NCBI RefSeq assembly: GCF_008274825.1
Contig: NZ_CP030848.1
Coordinates: forward strand, 682,001 to 746,000
DNA from: Sphingobacterium hotanense
GTDB taxonomy: Bacteria > Bacteroidota > Bacteroidia > Sphingobacteriales > Sphingobacteriaceae
Reading direction: 5' to 3'
DNA: 64,000 bases
The notes beneath the pieces are model-generated. The model saw nothing but the letters and a program-made list of their open reading frames with translations. It was not told the DNA's origin and did no database searches. Positions 10,101 to 17,982 of the stretch are shown here, one piece after another; the stretch's first letter is position 1, and each line of letters begins with the position of its first letter. The position numbers and the translations under genes are program-made.

Positions 10101-10203
10101 AAGATATCAAGCTATATTGAAGCAGATTGGTGACGAGGGATTGGTTGCAGAAGGGAATCGGGTTTGGAGTAAGTATGAGCAGGCATGGCTGCAGGGGAGT
10201 TGA
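7189..10203 (+). CDS. DUF2723 polytopic membrane protein, putative GT-C type glycosyltransferase
   Basis: The 1004-residue protein has roughly a dozen hydrophobic segments in its first 590 residues, then a long soluble C-terminal part with helical, TPR-like character. Near the N terminus it carries the DUF2723 signature SSWWDTGEFIASAHKLEVVH. The acidic residues here (Asp34, Glu37) sit in the first periplasmic loop, as in GT-C oligosaccharyl and mannosyl transferases that use lipid-phosphate sugar donors. A second family landmark, TPNQPRERDYAYAGSFY, lies near residue 530. Bacteroidota carry this family widely, and a role in extracytoplasmic glycosylation is a reasonable inference, not something the sequence proves. 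It appears monocistronic, ending at a bidirectional terminator shared with glnS. Confidence 0.85.
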   Translation: MSYQKLNNLLGWSCGILATIVYVMSVEKSSSWWDTGEFIASAHKLEVVHQPGAPLFLMIQNVFSNFAMGDVSKAAYWMNIGSAICSGLTIVFLFWTISAIAKKLVLSDGEWTSVKLYQVFGAAIVGSLAYSFTDSFWYSAVESEVYSMSSLCTAVVFWLALKWDARADEADSNKWLLAIAYVMGLSIGVHLLNLLTIPVIALMIYFRRTNKVEWKGIAKSLGWGVLALAFVLWGVIQYSVRFAANFDLFFVNSLGLPFGSGVAFFIVLLVAGIVFGLYYAARRAKPIMHLALLSLSFIFLGFGSYSLLLIRAQTNISLNNYDPDNAFNLLSYLSREQYQSEPLFKGQTFDARPVDMTSGSTYRKDADRYTRISSNNRYVYDKEMLFPRIYSDKHTAFYRQYLNIPEGQSPSMGDNLKFFFNYQLNHMYARYFLWNFVGRQNDVPSQGQVYAGNWLSGITFLDNLRLPGQSHLSNSMLKDPSRNTYFFLPLLLGFLGILWQLKKSKKDTAILGLLFFFTGLAIVIYLNQTPNQPRERDYAYAGSFYVFAIWIGLGVVAVVDLLTKLVKVPAKTLALASSAICLLAVPTLLLKENWNDHNRSERMMTRDFAMNMLNSCAPNAILFTYADNDTFPLWYLQEVEGVRPDVRVLNYGYLQSDWYVEQALTDINESKALPLGFAYDKVKRGQRDGIQVFDMGVEGYTDVKTVLDIMLSDNQQNMMQLQSGEYVNVMPTKKLQLKIDREQVLKNKVVPQEWENAIPEYMQWDYNQNYVSRAELSLMGLLENNNWERPIYFVKQAPNDIFMGMDKYLASEGLVYRLMPVEVGQQADDATLINTEAIYTNAVEKFKWTDIKNLDYFDTDSNFIYDSYVQPNLYAQGLESLVQKNKLPEAKKLALVALEHQPKEPKTMRQSYLNAILADTLVKVKELDKAKELAAKNIKAIDEKLNYQKGIMEASEGYDLYSIQLGLGALERYQAILKQIGDEGLVAEGNRVWSKYEQAWLQGS

Positions 10204-10240
10204 GAAAATATATCAATAATTAGATTTTAGATAAAAGAAA

Positions 10241-10271
10241 AGAGGAGCGAAAGCTCCTCTTTTTATTTTAT
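10241..10271. terminator. Bidirectional terminator between DUF2723 gene and glnS
   Basis: An 8-bp stem AGAGGAGC / GCTCCTCT with a GAAA tetraloop has a T-rich tail on the plus strand and an A-rich run on the other side, so it can serve both convergent genes. Two heptamer-like units (TAGATTT, TAGATAA) precede it at about 10221-10235, and TTATCTAA follows. Confidence 0.85.
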
Positions 10272-10285
10272 CTAATTCTTTAAAA

Positions 10286-11956
10286 TTATTTTTTTGCTTC
10301 CTTAGCCCAAGAGTCTTTCAATGTTACCGTACGGTTAAACACTGGCTTTTCAGCAGTTGAAAGTTTGTTGTCTGGTGTAAAATATCCTAGGCGGATAAAC
10401 TGATACCCTTTTCCAATCTCCGCGTTTGCTAAGTCTGGTTCGATATAAGCTTTTTCGATGATTTGTAGACTATCCTTGTTGATCGATGATTTGAAATCTT
10501 CGGCAGCCGCAGGGTTTTCGTCATGGAATAAACGGTCGTAAAGTCTCACCTCTGCTTCTCTGGCATGCTCGACCGATACCCAATGGATAGTTCCTTTCAC
10601 TTTCATGCCGGAAGTGTCTTCTCCTGATTTTGAGTTAGGTGCGTATTCACAGTAAACTTCTGTCACATTGCCTTGCTCGTCTTTCTTAAAGTCTGTACAA
10701 GTAACAATATAGCCGTGTTTCAAGCGTACAGAAAGTCCAGGTCCTAATCGGAAGAACTTCTTAGGTGCATCTTCCATGAAGTCATCACGCTCGATCCAGA
10801 GCTCTTTTGAGAACGGAATAATACGTGACCCCTCGCCACCTTCTACTTCAGGGTTATTTTCACCGTGCAGCTCCTCAACTTGGCCTTCTGGATAGTTCGT
10901 GATAATCAACTTAATCGGATCAAGAACTGCCATTCTGCGCCATGCTGTTTTATTCAAATCTTCGCGGATACAGAACTCCAAAAGACTAACATCAATCATG
11001 TTTTCGCGCTTTTGTATACCGATGCGTTCGCAGAAATTACGAATACTTGCAGGCGTATAGCCGCGTCTGCGCAGTCCTGAGATCGTCGGCATACGTGGGT
11101 CGTCCCAACCTTCAACGAATTTCTCGTTTACTAATTGCAACAGCTTACGCTTGCTCATTACCGTGTAGTTTAGATTTAGGCGAGCAAATTCGTATTGTTT
11201 CGACGGGAAAATCTCCAGTCTATCAATCAACCAATCATATAATGGACGGTGCGGAATAAATTCTAGTGTACAAACAGAATGCGTGATTTTTTCGATGGAG
11301 TCTGATTGTCCATGTGCGAAATCATACATCGGATAGATACACCATTTATCTCCTGTACGGTGATGATGAGCATGCTTGATGCGGTAGATAATAGGATCGC
11401 GCATGTGCATGTTCGGACTCGCTAGATCTATTTTCGCACGTAGTACTTTCTCTCCGTCCTTATACTTGCCTTCGCGCATTTCTTCAAACAACTGAAGGTT
11501 TTCTTCAATGCTGCGGCTGCGTGCTGGCGTAGGAGTTCCCGGTTCAGTAGGCGTACCTTTAGCCGCTGCGATTTCTTCAGCAGTACTGTCATCTACATAA
11601 GCGAGATCCTTTTTAATCAACTCGACAGCATAGGCGTATAGAGTATCGAAATAGTCGGAAGTGTATAGCTCTTCAGCCCACTGGAATCCCAACCATTGAA
11701 TATCGTGCTTGATACTATCCACATACTCCACATCTTCCGTTACCGGGTTGGTATCATCAAAACGTAGGTTTGTTTTTCCGTTATACTTCTGTGCTAATGC
11801 GAAGTTTAAACAGATGGATTTTGCATGTCCGATATGAAGATAGCCATTTGGCTCGGGAGGGAAACGTGTTAGCACGCGGCCATCATTCTTCCCATTTCGA
11901 AGATCCTCTTCGATAATCTCTTCAATAAAATTCAATGATTTTTCTTCTTCTACCAT
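10286..11956 (-). CDS. glnS: Glutaminyl-tRNA synthetase
   Basis: A class I aminoacyl-tRNA synthetase that charges tRNA-Gln with glutamine in the cytosol. The 556-residue protein has the [15 protein letters not shown] signature (HIGH at 41-44), the GlnRS-typical insert with the RFDDTNP stretch, the KMSKS-equivalent VMSKR at 266-270, and two C-terminal anticodon-binding beta-barrels (from about 340). The length fits bacterial GlnRS. Presence of glnS implies that Gln-tRNA is made directly rather than only through GatCAB. A TAACTTTG -7 element ends 4 nt before the ATG, so the message may be leaderless. It converges with the DUF2723 gene. Confidence 0.97.
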   Translation of the reverse strand: MVEEEKSLNFIEEIIEEDLRNGKNDGRVLTRFPPEPNGYLHIGHAKSICLNFALAQKYNGKTNLRFDDTNPVTEDVEYVDSIKHDIQWLGFQWAEELYTSDYFDTLYAYAVELIKKDLAYVDDSTAEEIAAAKGTPTEPGTPTPARSRSIEENLQLFEEMREGKYKDGEKVLRAKIDLASPNMHMRDPIIYRIKHAHHHRTGDKWCIYPMYDFAHGQSDSIEKITHSVCTLEFIPHRPLYDWLIDRLEIFPSKQYEFARLNLNYTVMSKRKLLQLVNEKFVEGWDDPRMPTISGLRRRGYTPASIRNFCERIGIQKRENMIDVSLLEFCIREDLNKTAWRRMAVLDPIKLIITNYPEGQVEELHGENNPEVEGGEGSRIIPFSKELWIERDDFMEDAPKKFFRLGPGLSVRLKHGYIVTCTDFKKDEQGNVTEVYCEYAPNSKSGEDTSGMKVKGTIHWVSVEHAREAEVRLYDRLFHDENPAAAEDFKSSINKDSLQIIEKAYIEPDLANAEIGKGYQFIRLGYFTPDNKLSTAEKPVFNRTVTLKDSWAKEAKK

Positions 11957-11960
11957 GTAG

Positions 11961-11968
11961 CAAAGTTA
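11961..11968 (-). promoter_or_regulatory. -7 element of the glnS promoter
   Basis: On the minus strand TAACTTTG (TAnnTTTG) is followed by CTAC and then the glnS ATG. If transcription begins the usual few bases after this element, the mRNA has essentially no 5' leader. No convincing -33 element was seen. Confidence 0.5.
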
Positions 11969-12049
11969 GGTATTTCATCGATATATTGGATGAGATGGTA
12001 CCGAATACTTACTGCTTTTTACTTATTTTCGGGTTATTAAATATTCATT

Positions 12050-13327
12050 ATGAGATTTAGATTTTTCCTACTTATTTTCTTGCTCCTTCCAGTGGTCACT
12101 TTCGCGCAAAAAAGACCAAAGCCAAAGATGCTGATATATGCGGATGGTTTTGTGGGTTGGGCTGCTGCTGTTCAAGCCAGCAAGTCTAATGTCGAGACGA
12201 TTTTAGTAATCGACAATCTTGATTTCTTAGCAAGCAATTCCAATGAGAAAGTTGTTATTGATCAAAAATATAATCTGAATGGTGGGATTTGGATGGAATT
12301 GCTCATGGATATGGCGATGAGTAAGACGAAAGACCAAGTACTGGCGAACACCGTGAAAAGTGACTTTAGCCCTAGACTAGCGACGAATAGTATCGAGCGG
12401 TTTAAGGCGAAGATGCAGGGTGTAACGATTATTGTTGGGGAGGATATCAGCAAATGCGAGCGGGGGAGGAGGAACTGGCAGTTGATGTTGTCTAATAAGG
12501 AACGCTTTAGCGTACCTGTAGTAATCGACGCTACAAAGGATGGGAAGCTTTATCGAAACCTAACATTGCCTGATACTATGGCGGCGAGAAAAACTGCATT
12601 CTTGCCCGTATCGCAAGTTACATTGCCCTTAAGTCGTACGACGATGGCAGTAGAAGAACGCGCCGGAGAAGTGTATCTGGCTACTTTACAACAGCTTTTG
12701 AATGCTCAATATGAAAACATGTTCAGCATAGGTCCCGGAAGCGAATTGAGCGATTCGCCCAATGATATACCTATGAGCATTGCGCTAGGACAAGGATTGG
12801 CTGCAGTTGCAGGTTATTGCGCTTTTTTTGACACAAACATCGAGAAACTTGATGTCCGAAAAGTACAATCGGAATTACTGACTTTCAATGCTAGATTGAA
12901 TCCGTATGTTGATATTGCAATTGATGATCCGCATTATGCTTCTATTCAAAAGTTCTATTTAACAGGGTTCTTTCTAGGAGAAGTAAAGGATGGTGCTATG
13001 TACTTCCATAAGGATACCGCAGTTAGGTTCGATGATGTCAAAGGAGTCTTAAATGATATCTATTCTCGCAGTCAGCTATGGTTTTTAGACAACTACCGAA
13101 ATGAAGAAATGAAATGGAAGGACTTGATTAGCCTGATCAAGTTTGTTTCCTTGAAAGGGGATGAGGTTGAACAACAACTCATAAAGGAATGGTCTACGAA
13201 AAGAAAGTTTGAAGGAAATTATGATCCCGAAGCCTTTGTCACGCGAGGGCAGCTTGCAGTTGTTACGGATCTTTATTCCGCGTCCTATGCAAAGGCAATC
13301 AGCGTGGATGGGCAGTTTAAAAAATAG
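12050..13327 (+). CDS. Secreted FAD-dependent oxidoreductase-like protein, degenerate
   Basis: The 425-residue protein begins with a signal peptide (cleavage probably after VVTFAQ, residue 19-20). The next segment, MLIYADGFVGWAAAVQASKSNVETILVID, has the layout of an FAD-binding Rossmann motif as in FAD_oxidored (xanthan-lyase-like) proteins. The first glycine of GxGxxG is replaced by alanine and the second by aspartate, with only the final Gly kept. The C-terminal stretch AFVTRGQLAVVTDLYSA resembles an S-layer homology-like or xanthan-lyase-associated tail. I therefore read it as a divergent, possibly non-flavin member of that family. It is divergent from glnS and converges on the carbonic anhydrase gene. 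It could instead be a lineage-specific secreted protein of unknown function. Confidence 0.6.
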   Translation: MRFRFFLLIFLLLPVVTFAQKRPKPKMLIYADGFVGWAAAVQASKSNVETILVIDNLDFLASNSNEKVVIDQKYNLNGGIWMELLMDMAMSKTKDQVLANTVKSDFSPRLATNSIERFKAKMQGVTIIVGEDISKCERGRRNWQLMLSNKERFSVPVVIDATKDGKLYRNLTLPDTMAARKTAFLPVSQVTLPLSRTTMAVEERAGEVYLATLQQLLNAQYENMFSIGPGSELSDSPNDIPMSIALGQGLAAVAGYCAFFDTNIEKLDVRKVQSELLTFNARLNPYVDIAIDDPHYASIQKFYLTGFFLGEVKDGAMYFHKDTAVRFDDVKGVLNDIYSRSQLWFLDNYRNEEMKWKDLISLIKFVSLKGDEVEQQLIKEWSTKRKFEGNYDPEAFVTRGQLAVVTDLYSASYAKAISVDGQFKK

Positions 13328-13348
13328 CAGTTGCTAAATGATTATATA

Positions 13349-13384
13349 CAATAAAAGCTTGTTCGAATGAACAAGCTTTTATTG
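13349..13384. terminator. Bidirectional terminator, flavoprotein-like gene and carbonic anhydrase
   Basis: A perfect 16-bp stem (13349-13364 with 13369-13384) with loop GAAT has A4 and T4 runs in its flanks, so it works for both converging genes. It lies 22 nt after the upstream stop and 22 nt before the carbonic anhydrase stop. Confidence 0.88.
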
Positions 13385-13405
13385 TTGAATTTTAATGAGT
13401 CAGGC

Positions 13406-14053
13406 CTATTTGAAAGCAAACACATTACCTAGTTTATCAGTTCCGGTATATGTACAACCTTGATCGATCAACTCTCCCGTTCCGATATTGATTACCATCC
13501 CATGGACAGCTAAATCATCACGCTCTTTCCATGCATTTTGAATAATCGATGTACTGCATAAATTAAAAACCTGCTCTTTTACATTTAATTCGACCAAACG
13601 ATCAGCTTTTTGTTCTTTATCTTCGATAGCATCAATTTCTTCAGCATGTAGGCGGTAAACATCTTTGATATGGCATAACCAGTTGTCGATAATACCGTAT
13701 TGCGTAGAGCTTAAAGAAGCAGCTACACCTCCACAACCATAGTGTCCAGCCACGATAACATGTTTTACCTTTAAAACATTCACTGCATAGTCAAGTACAG
13801 AAAGCATACTCATATCCGAGTGAACACACATGTTGGCAATATTGCGATGTACAAATACTTCTCCTGGTTTCTTACCGGTCAATTCGTTCGCAGGAACACG
13901 GCTATCAGCGCATCCGATCCATAATACTTCCGGACTTTGGCCTTTTGCTAATTGTTGAAATCTGCCCGTTTCGTCGTTTTTCACGAACTCAACCCACTCT
14001 TTGTTACCCTCTTTAATGTTGTTGAAACCAGTTTCTAATACTTTATTTTCCAT
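13406..14053 (-). CDS. Beta-class carbonic anhydrase
   Basis: Interconverts CO2 and bicarbonate in the cytoplasm with one zinc per active site. From the ATG at 14053 (215 residues) the ligands and dyad are visible: Cys48-x-Asp50-x-Arg52 in CADSRVP and His104-x-x-Cys107 in GHYGCGG. The surrounding VLWIGCADSR and VFVHRNIAN are hallmark beta-CA sequence. A longer reading would use a TTG at 14065, four codons upstream; ATG is preferred. The gene follows a SulP anion transporter after a 71-nt gap on the same strand. The pair therefore probably works as a bicarbonate uptake and conversion module supplying carboxylases. Confidence 0.95.
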   Translation of the reverse strand: MENKVLETGFNNIKEGNKEWVEFVKNDETGRFQQLAKGQSPEVLWIGCADSRVPANELTGKKPGEVFVHRNIANMCVHSDMSMLSVLDYAVNVLKVKHVIVAGHYGCGGVAASLSSTQYGIIDNWLCHIKDVYRLHAEEIDAIEDKEQKADRLVELNVKEQVFNLCSTSIIQNAWKERDDLAVHGMVINIGTGELIDQGCTYTGTDKLGNVFAFK

Positions 14054-14124
14054 GTTTTTTGTCAATATGATTTAATGGCAACCCTGAAAAGGGTTGCACA
14101 AGTTTCAGAATTTCTTTGAATTAA

Positions 14125-15714
14125 TTAAACTACTTTTTGAAGTTTTTGTTTTTTTAAGCGAAAATTACCATTGAAGGACTTCTTCTTGTAATTCACATCG
14201 TTCAGCTCAATTTCCAAGCCTTTGCTCAATGCATTTTGTTCGAAATCCTTGATTACGTCAATAACATCCTTGTCAATAAATTTACTTTTCTGACCATCGA
14301 TGACCACCGACTTAACACCCTTTGGTAAGTTGTATAGCTTCTGTTGGATAGGCGCTTTGTTTAAGAATGTCACTTCTTCAGCAAGCGTTAGAACCGCAGT
14401 ATCTGTATCTTCTTTCTGAACGATGTTGAACTGATATGCATTCGTCATGTTCGCTTTCAAGATATAGAAGGTTGCTACCACGATACCAATACCTACTCCA
14501 GTTAACAAATCGGTAAATACTACCGCTGCAACTGTGACGAAGAAAGGAATAAATTGATCCAATCCTTTTTTGTAGATCTGTTTGAATAAAGCTGGCTTCG
14601 CCAATTTAAAACCTGTGTGCAATAAGATTGCAGCTAAACCAGCCAATGGAATCAAATTAATGATAGATGGAATAGCTAAGAGAGCTACTAATAACCATAA
14701 ACCATGTAGGATAGCCGACTGTCTAGTACGTCCACCAGAGTTTGCATTCGCCGAAGATCTTACGATAACCGAAGTCATTGGTAAACCACCTAATAAACCA
14801 CTCGTCATATTTCCTATACCCTGTGCTACTAACTCTCTGTTTGTAGGAGAGTTACGCTTGAATGGGTCGATCTTATCAACCGCTTCAATACTCAAAAGCG
14901 TCTCTAAACTCGCGATAATGGCGATAGTAAATGCAACTACCCATACCTCTTGATTAACAATCTGCGTGAAGTCAGGGAAGATAAATAAGCCCTTGAACTC
15001 TGCAAATGAAGATACTACAGGAATGGACACAAAGTGATCTGGATTCAATGCGAAAGAAGTTCCTTGAAATGCAAATCCTAATCCAACGCCTAGAATCACA
15101 ACGATTAGAGGAGCAGGGATTTTGTTCAGCTTCTTAATATTCGGCCAGAAAATTAATACAGCTAGTGATAATAAACAGATGATTGTTGCTCCCCAGTTTA
15201 CACTAGAAAATATTGTGTTTGTGAAAGCAGCAATACCGCCGCCATCTTCCACTTCGAATGCATGTGTTTCGGTCATACCAAAAGCTAATGGAATTTGCTT
15301 AAGGATAATCGTAATACCGATAGCAGCCAGCATCCCCAGAATAACTGAAGAAGGGAAATAGTTACCAATCATACCGGCTTTGATGACACCTAATACCAAT
15401 TGGATAACGCCCGCCAGCATAACAGCTAGTAAGAATGTTTGATAAGCACCTAGTTGGGTGATCGCACCTAATACAATAACGGTTAATCCTGCCGCAGGGC
15501 CACTAACACTTAGTGCCGACCCGGAGATCGATGCGACAACTATACCACCAATGATTCCCGTTAAAACACCTGCAAAAAGAGGCGCTCCAGAAGCCATGGC
15601 AATTCCTAAACAGAGTGGCAATGCCACTAAAAATACTACAATACTTGCGGGGAAGTCATATTTTAAGTCTCTTTTCGATAATTTGAGAAAAGCAGACAAA
15701 CGTGTTCCTAACAT
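14125..15714 (-). CDS. SulP family inorganic anion (probably bicarbonate) transporter
   Basis: The 529-residue inner-membrane protein has the SulP transport domain with about 12-14 hydrophobic segments. It opens with YDFPASIVVFLVALPLCLGIA and contains GLLGGLPMTSVIVRSSANANSG, the conserved pore stretch of the family. A cytosolic STAS domain follows at about residues 415-515 (TFLNKAPIQQKLYNLPKGVKSVVIDG). SulP proteins carry sulfate, bicarbonate or other anions. Adjacency to a beta-carbonic anhydrase, transcribed just after it, argues for bicarbonate, by analogy with BicA-like transporters. The substrate is inference. A small gene on the same strand lies 115 bp upstream. Confidence 0.9.
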   Translation of the reverse strand: MLGTRLSAFLKLSKRDLKYDFPASIVVFLVALPLCLGIAMASGAPLFAGVLTGIIGGIVVASISGSALSVSGPAAGLTVIVLGAITQLGAYQTFLLAVMLAGVIQLVLGVIKAGMIGNYFPSSVILGMLAAIGITIILKQIPLAFGMTETHAFEVEDGGGIAAFTNTIFSSVNWGATIICLLSLAVLIFWPNIKKLNKIPAPLIVVILGVGLGFAFQGTSFALNPDHFVSIPVVSSFAEFKGLFIFPDFTQIVNQEVWVVAFTIAIIASLETLLSIEAVDKIDPFKRNSPTNRELVAQGIGNMTSGLLGGLPMTSVIVRSSANANSGGRTRQSAILHGLWLLVALLAIPSIINLIPLAGLAAILLHTGFKLAKPALFKQIYKKGLDQFIPFFVTVAAVVFTDLLTGVGIGIVVATFYILKANMTNAYQFNIVQKEDTDTAVLTLAEEVTFLNKAPIQQKLYNLPKGVKSVVIDGQKSKFIDKDVIDVIKDFEQNALSKGLEIELNDVNYKKKSFNGNFRLKKQKLQKVV

Positions 15715-15829
15715 AATAAAAATAACTTTTTAAAATTCAACATTTAACGATGTAATAATCGCCAGTACAGCCATTAAGACCTAGCAAAGTAGCATCAGAA
15801 AGGCGATTTAAAATAAAATGGATGTTGAA

Positions 15830-16192
15830 TTACGCGTTAGGAGGCGGTGTAGGAACGCGTGGATGAAAGGCACAGATCGTCCTTTCATTTTTAAGGTAAT
15901 GTTTCGTGCGTCCAGTGTTTTCTACCGTTGGATTGAAGCTAAGGAAATCCATAGCATCAGGTTTGAAAATCTTGATACTGTGCTCATGCAAATCTTCGTT
16001 GTTACTGTTATTGCCTTTCGCCGTGTTCTCAATTTCTAATTGCATCACGACTTGCAAAACAGTTCCTCGGTCTAAGACGTCCACAAAAATAGGCGTCATG
16101 CTAATCAGCATCTTCGTGAAGAAGATGAAGAAGCATAATTTCGCTGCTATTATGCGCTGTGTTTTAGAAAAGAAATGAGTCTCTGCAATCAT
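15830..16192 (-). CDS. Small conserved-looking hypothetical protein upstream of the SulP/carbonic anhydrase pair
   Basis: I do not recognise a named family. The 120-residue product has one hydrophobic segment near the N terminus (IIAAKLCFFIFFTKMLISM), then a mixed, probably extracytoplasmic part containing VLQVVMQLEIENTAKGN, and a proline-rich tail. The ATG at 16192 is preferred to a GTG nine bases upstream because a TATTTTTG -7 element immediately precedes. It is on the same strand as the SulP gene, 115 bp upstream, and may share its transcript. A shorter frame on the other strand overlaps and is rejected for lack of a promoter or membrane-protein logic. Confidence 0.55.
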   Translation of the reverse strand: MIAETHFFSKTQRIIAAKLCFFIFFTKMLISMTPIFVDVLDRGTVLQVVMQLEIENTAKGNNSNNEDLHEHSIKIFKPDAMDFLSFNPTVENTGRTKHYLKNERTICAFHPRVPTPPPNA

Positions 16193-16200
16193 AAACTTCA

Positions 16201-16208
16201 CAAAAATA
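16201..16208 (-). promoter_or_regulatory. -7 element upstream of the small membrane protein gene
   Basis: TATTTTTG on the minus strand matches TAnnTTTG and lies 8 nt before the preferred ATG at 16192. It may drive the small gene and the SulP/carbonic anhydrase genes. The T-rich context makes chance matches more likely here than elsewhere. Confidence 0.4.
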
Positions 16209-16376
16209 AAATTAAATTTTAAAAAATCACTTTTTTTGGAATTAAATTGTGAAATGATGACAAAACTATGTATTTAATCCTGATTGGCTAACAATTTGTT
16301 AATATTAGAAAACTACTTAAGTTTATAATTAGAATATTATCTTTATTTATTGAGTGCATTACCTGAATAAAAATCT

Positions 16377-17927
16377 ATGATAACACAACCGTTTATCGAC
16401 AAAATTACCGCTTCTTATAGCCCTAAAGGGCCATTTATACAATTAGGATCAGGTATCCTAAATGGAGAGGTTGTTACCGCTGCCAAAGTAAATTTGGCGC
16501 TAAAGATGATGAACCGCCACGGTTTGATCGCTGGTGCAACCGGAACCGGTAAAACCCGAACGCTACAACTCATGGCCGAACAGCTTTCGGATGCTGGTGT
16601 TCCTGTTTTAATGCTCGACGTCAAAGGCGATCTCTCGGGATTAGCAGAACCGGGAAAAACAAACGACGCATTGATCGAGCGCGGAAACGCCGTGGGTATT
16701 CCTTTCGAGCCTTCCAGTTTTCCTATCGAATTATTTTCACTAAGCGGTAAGCTTGGTGCCCCAATGCGTGTCACGGTAGAAGACTTTGGTCCTGTGCTTT
16801 TGTCCAGAATCCTGGACTTGAATGATACACAGTCCGGCGTATTGAGTGCGATCTTCAAGTATGCCGACGATAATCAGTTGCCGATTGTAGACTTTCAAGA
16901 TTTAAAGAAACTGCTGAGCTACCTATCTGAGGGCCCGGGTGCGGAGGAAATCAAAGCCGATTACGGAAAGATCAGTTCGGCATCGGCGAGTACTATTCTT
17001 CGGAAGATCGTCGCTATCGAGCAGCAGGGTTTAGAACATATCTTCGGCGAAAAAGAGTTCGATATCAATGATCTATTTGGTAAAGTTGATGGAAAAGGCG
17101 TTATCACACTGCTGAATATTTCCGATATACAAGATCAGCCCTTGTTGTTCTCTACTTTCCTGCTTAGTTTGCTAGCACAGCTTTTTAAACATCTACCAGA
17201 GGTCGGGGATCTCGATAAACCCAAATTAGTATTCTTCTTCGACGAAGCCCATTTACTATTTAACGACGCCTCTAAGGCTTTCTTAACACAGATTGAACAG
17301 ATCGTCCGGTTGATCCGATCGAAGGGCATAGGCGTGTTCTTTTGTACTCAGGCAGCGACGGATATCCCCGAGAGTGTATTAGGACAATTAGGAAATCGCG
17401 TACAACATGCTTTGCGTGCCTTTACTCCGAATGATGCAGAGAATCTTCGCAAGACGGTAAAAACCTATCCAAGATCTGATTTTTATGAGATCGATAAAAT
17501 ATTGACCTCCTTAGGTACGGGTCAAGCCCTAGTTACGGTATTGAACGATAAGGGTATCCCTACAGAAGTAGTAGCAACCCATCTCGTACCTGCACGAGCA
17601 GTAATGGGGCCGTGCAGCTCGCAATTGTACACAGAACTTGTCAGCGGTTCAGATTATGCAAGTAAATATCAGGAGCGCGTAGAGCGACGTACAGCAGCAG
17701 AGATTATAGATGAGCGTATGGCGCAGTTCGAACAGCAACAGGCGACGGAAGCTGCGCGCAAAGAGCAGGAGAAAGCCAGCAAGTCTAGATCGTCTTCCAG
17801 CTCCAGAAGGCAGACCCCGCTAGAGGCGGCACAAAACCAAGCATCCCGCACCTTAGCACGCGAGGGCTCCAAGCTATTAGGGAAGATAGCAACGGGAATC
17901 CTAAACGCGATCTTCAAAAAGAAATAG
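16377..17927 (+). CDS. HerA/YjgR-like P-loop ATPase (DUF853 family)
   Basis: The 516-residue cytosolic ATPase belongs to the HerA/FtsK-like group annotated as helicase HerA-like (DUF853). The Walker A motif GATGTGKT is at residues 53-60. The Walker B segment KLVFFFDEAHLLF is near residues 280-292. A sensor/arginine-finger region GIGVFFCTQAATDIPESVLGQLGNRVQHALRAF follows. The C terminus carries a charged coiled segment and a serine/arginine-rich linker before a short GKIATGILNAIFKKK tail. E. coli YjgR is the best known relative; the cellular role is undefined. The gene stands alone, with a 55-bp gap to the following nucleotidyltransferase, which has its own promoter-like element. Confidence 0.9.
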   Translation: MITQPFIDKITASYSPKGPFIQLGSGILNGEVVTAAKVNLALKMMNRHGLIAGATGTGKTRTLQLMAEQLSDAGVPVLMLDVKGDLSGLAEPGKTNDALIERGNAVGIPFEPSSFPIELFSLSGKLGAPMRVTVEDFGPVLLSRILDLNDTQSGVLSAIFKYADDNQLPIVDFQDLKKLLSYLSEGPGAEEIKADYGKISSASASTILRKIVAIEQQGLEHIFGEKEFDINDLFGKVDGKGVITLLNISDIQDQPLLFSTFLLSLLAQLFKHLPEVGDLDKPKLVFFFDEAHLLFNDASKAFLTQIEQIVRLIRSKGIGVFFCTQAATDIPESVLGQLGNRVQHALRAFTPNDAENLRKTVKTYPRSDFYEIDKILTSLGTGQALVTVLNDKGIPTEVVATHLVPARAVMGPCSSQLYTELVSGSDYASKYQERVERRTAAEIIDERMAQFEQQQATEAARKEQEKASKSRSSSSSRRQTPLEAAQNQASRTLAREGSKLLGKIATGILNAIFKKK

Positions 17928-17936
17928 ATAAAATAC

Positions 17937-17944
17937 TATATTTG
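17937..17944 (+). promoter_or_regulatory. -7 element of the nucleotidyltransferase promoter
   Basis: TATATTTG matches TAnnTTTG and lies 38 nt before the ATG at 17983, starting just after the HerA-like stop. It indicates that the nucleotidyltransferase can be transcribed independently. Confidence 0.55.
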
Positions 17945-17982
17945 CAACGCTATTAAAATACTAAACATAAAATAAGATAATT

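Noticed and set aside
15818..16178. Plus-strand frames opposite the small membrane protein gene
   Set aside because: The minus-strand frame has a membrane segment and a -7 element; the plus-strand frames have neither.
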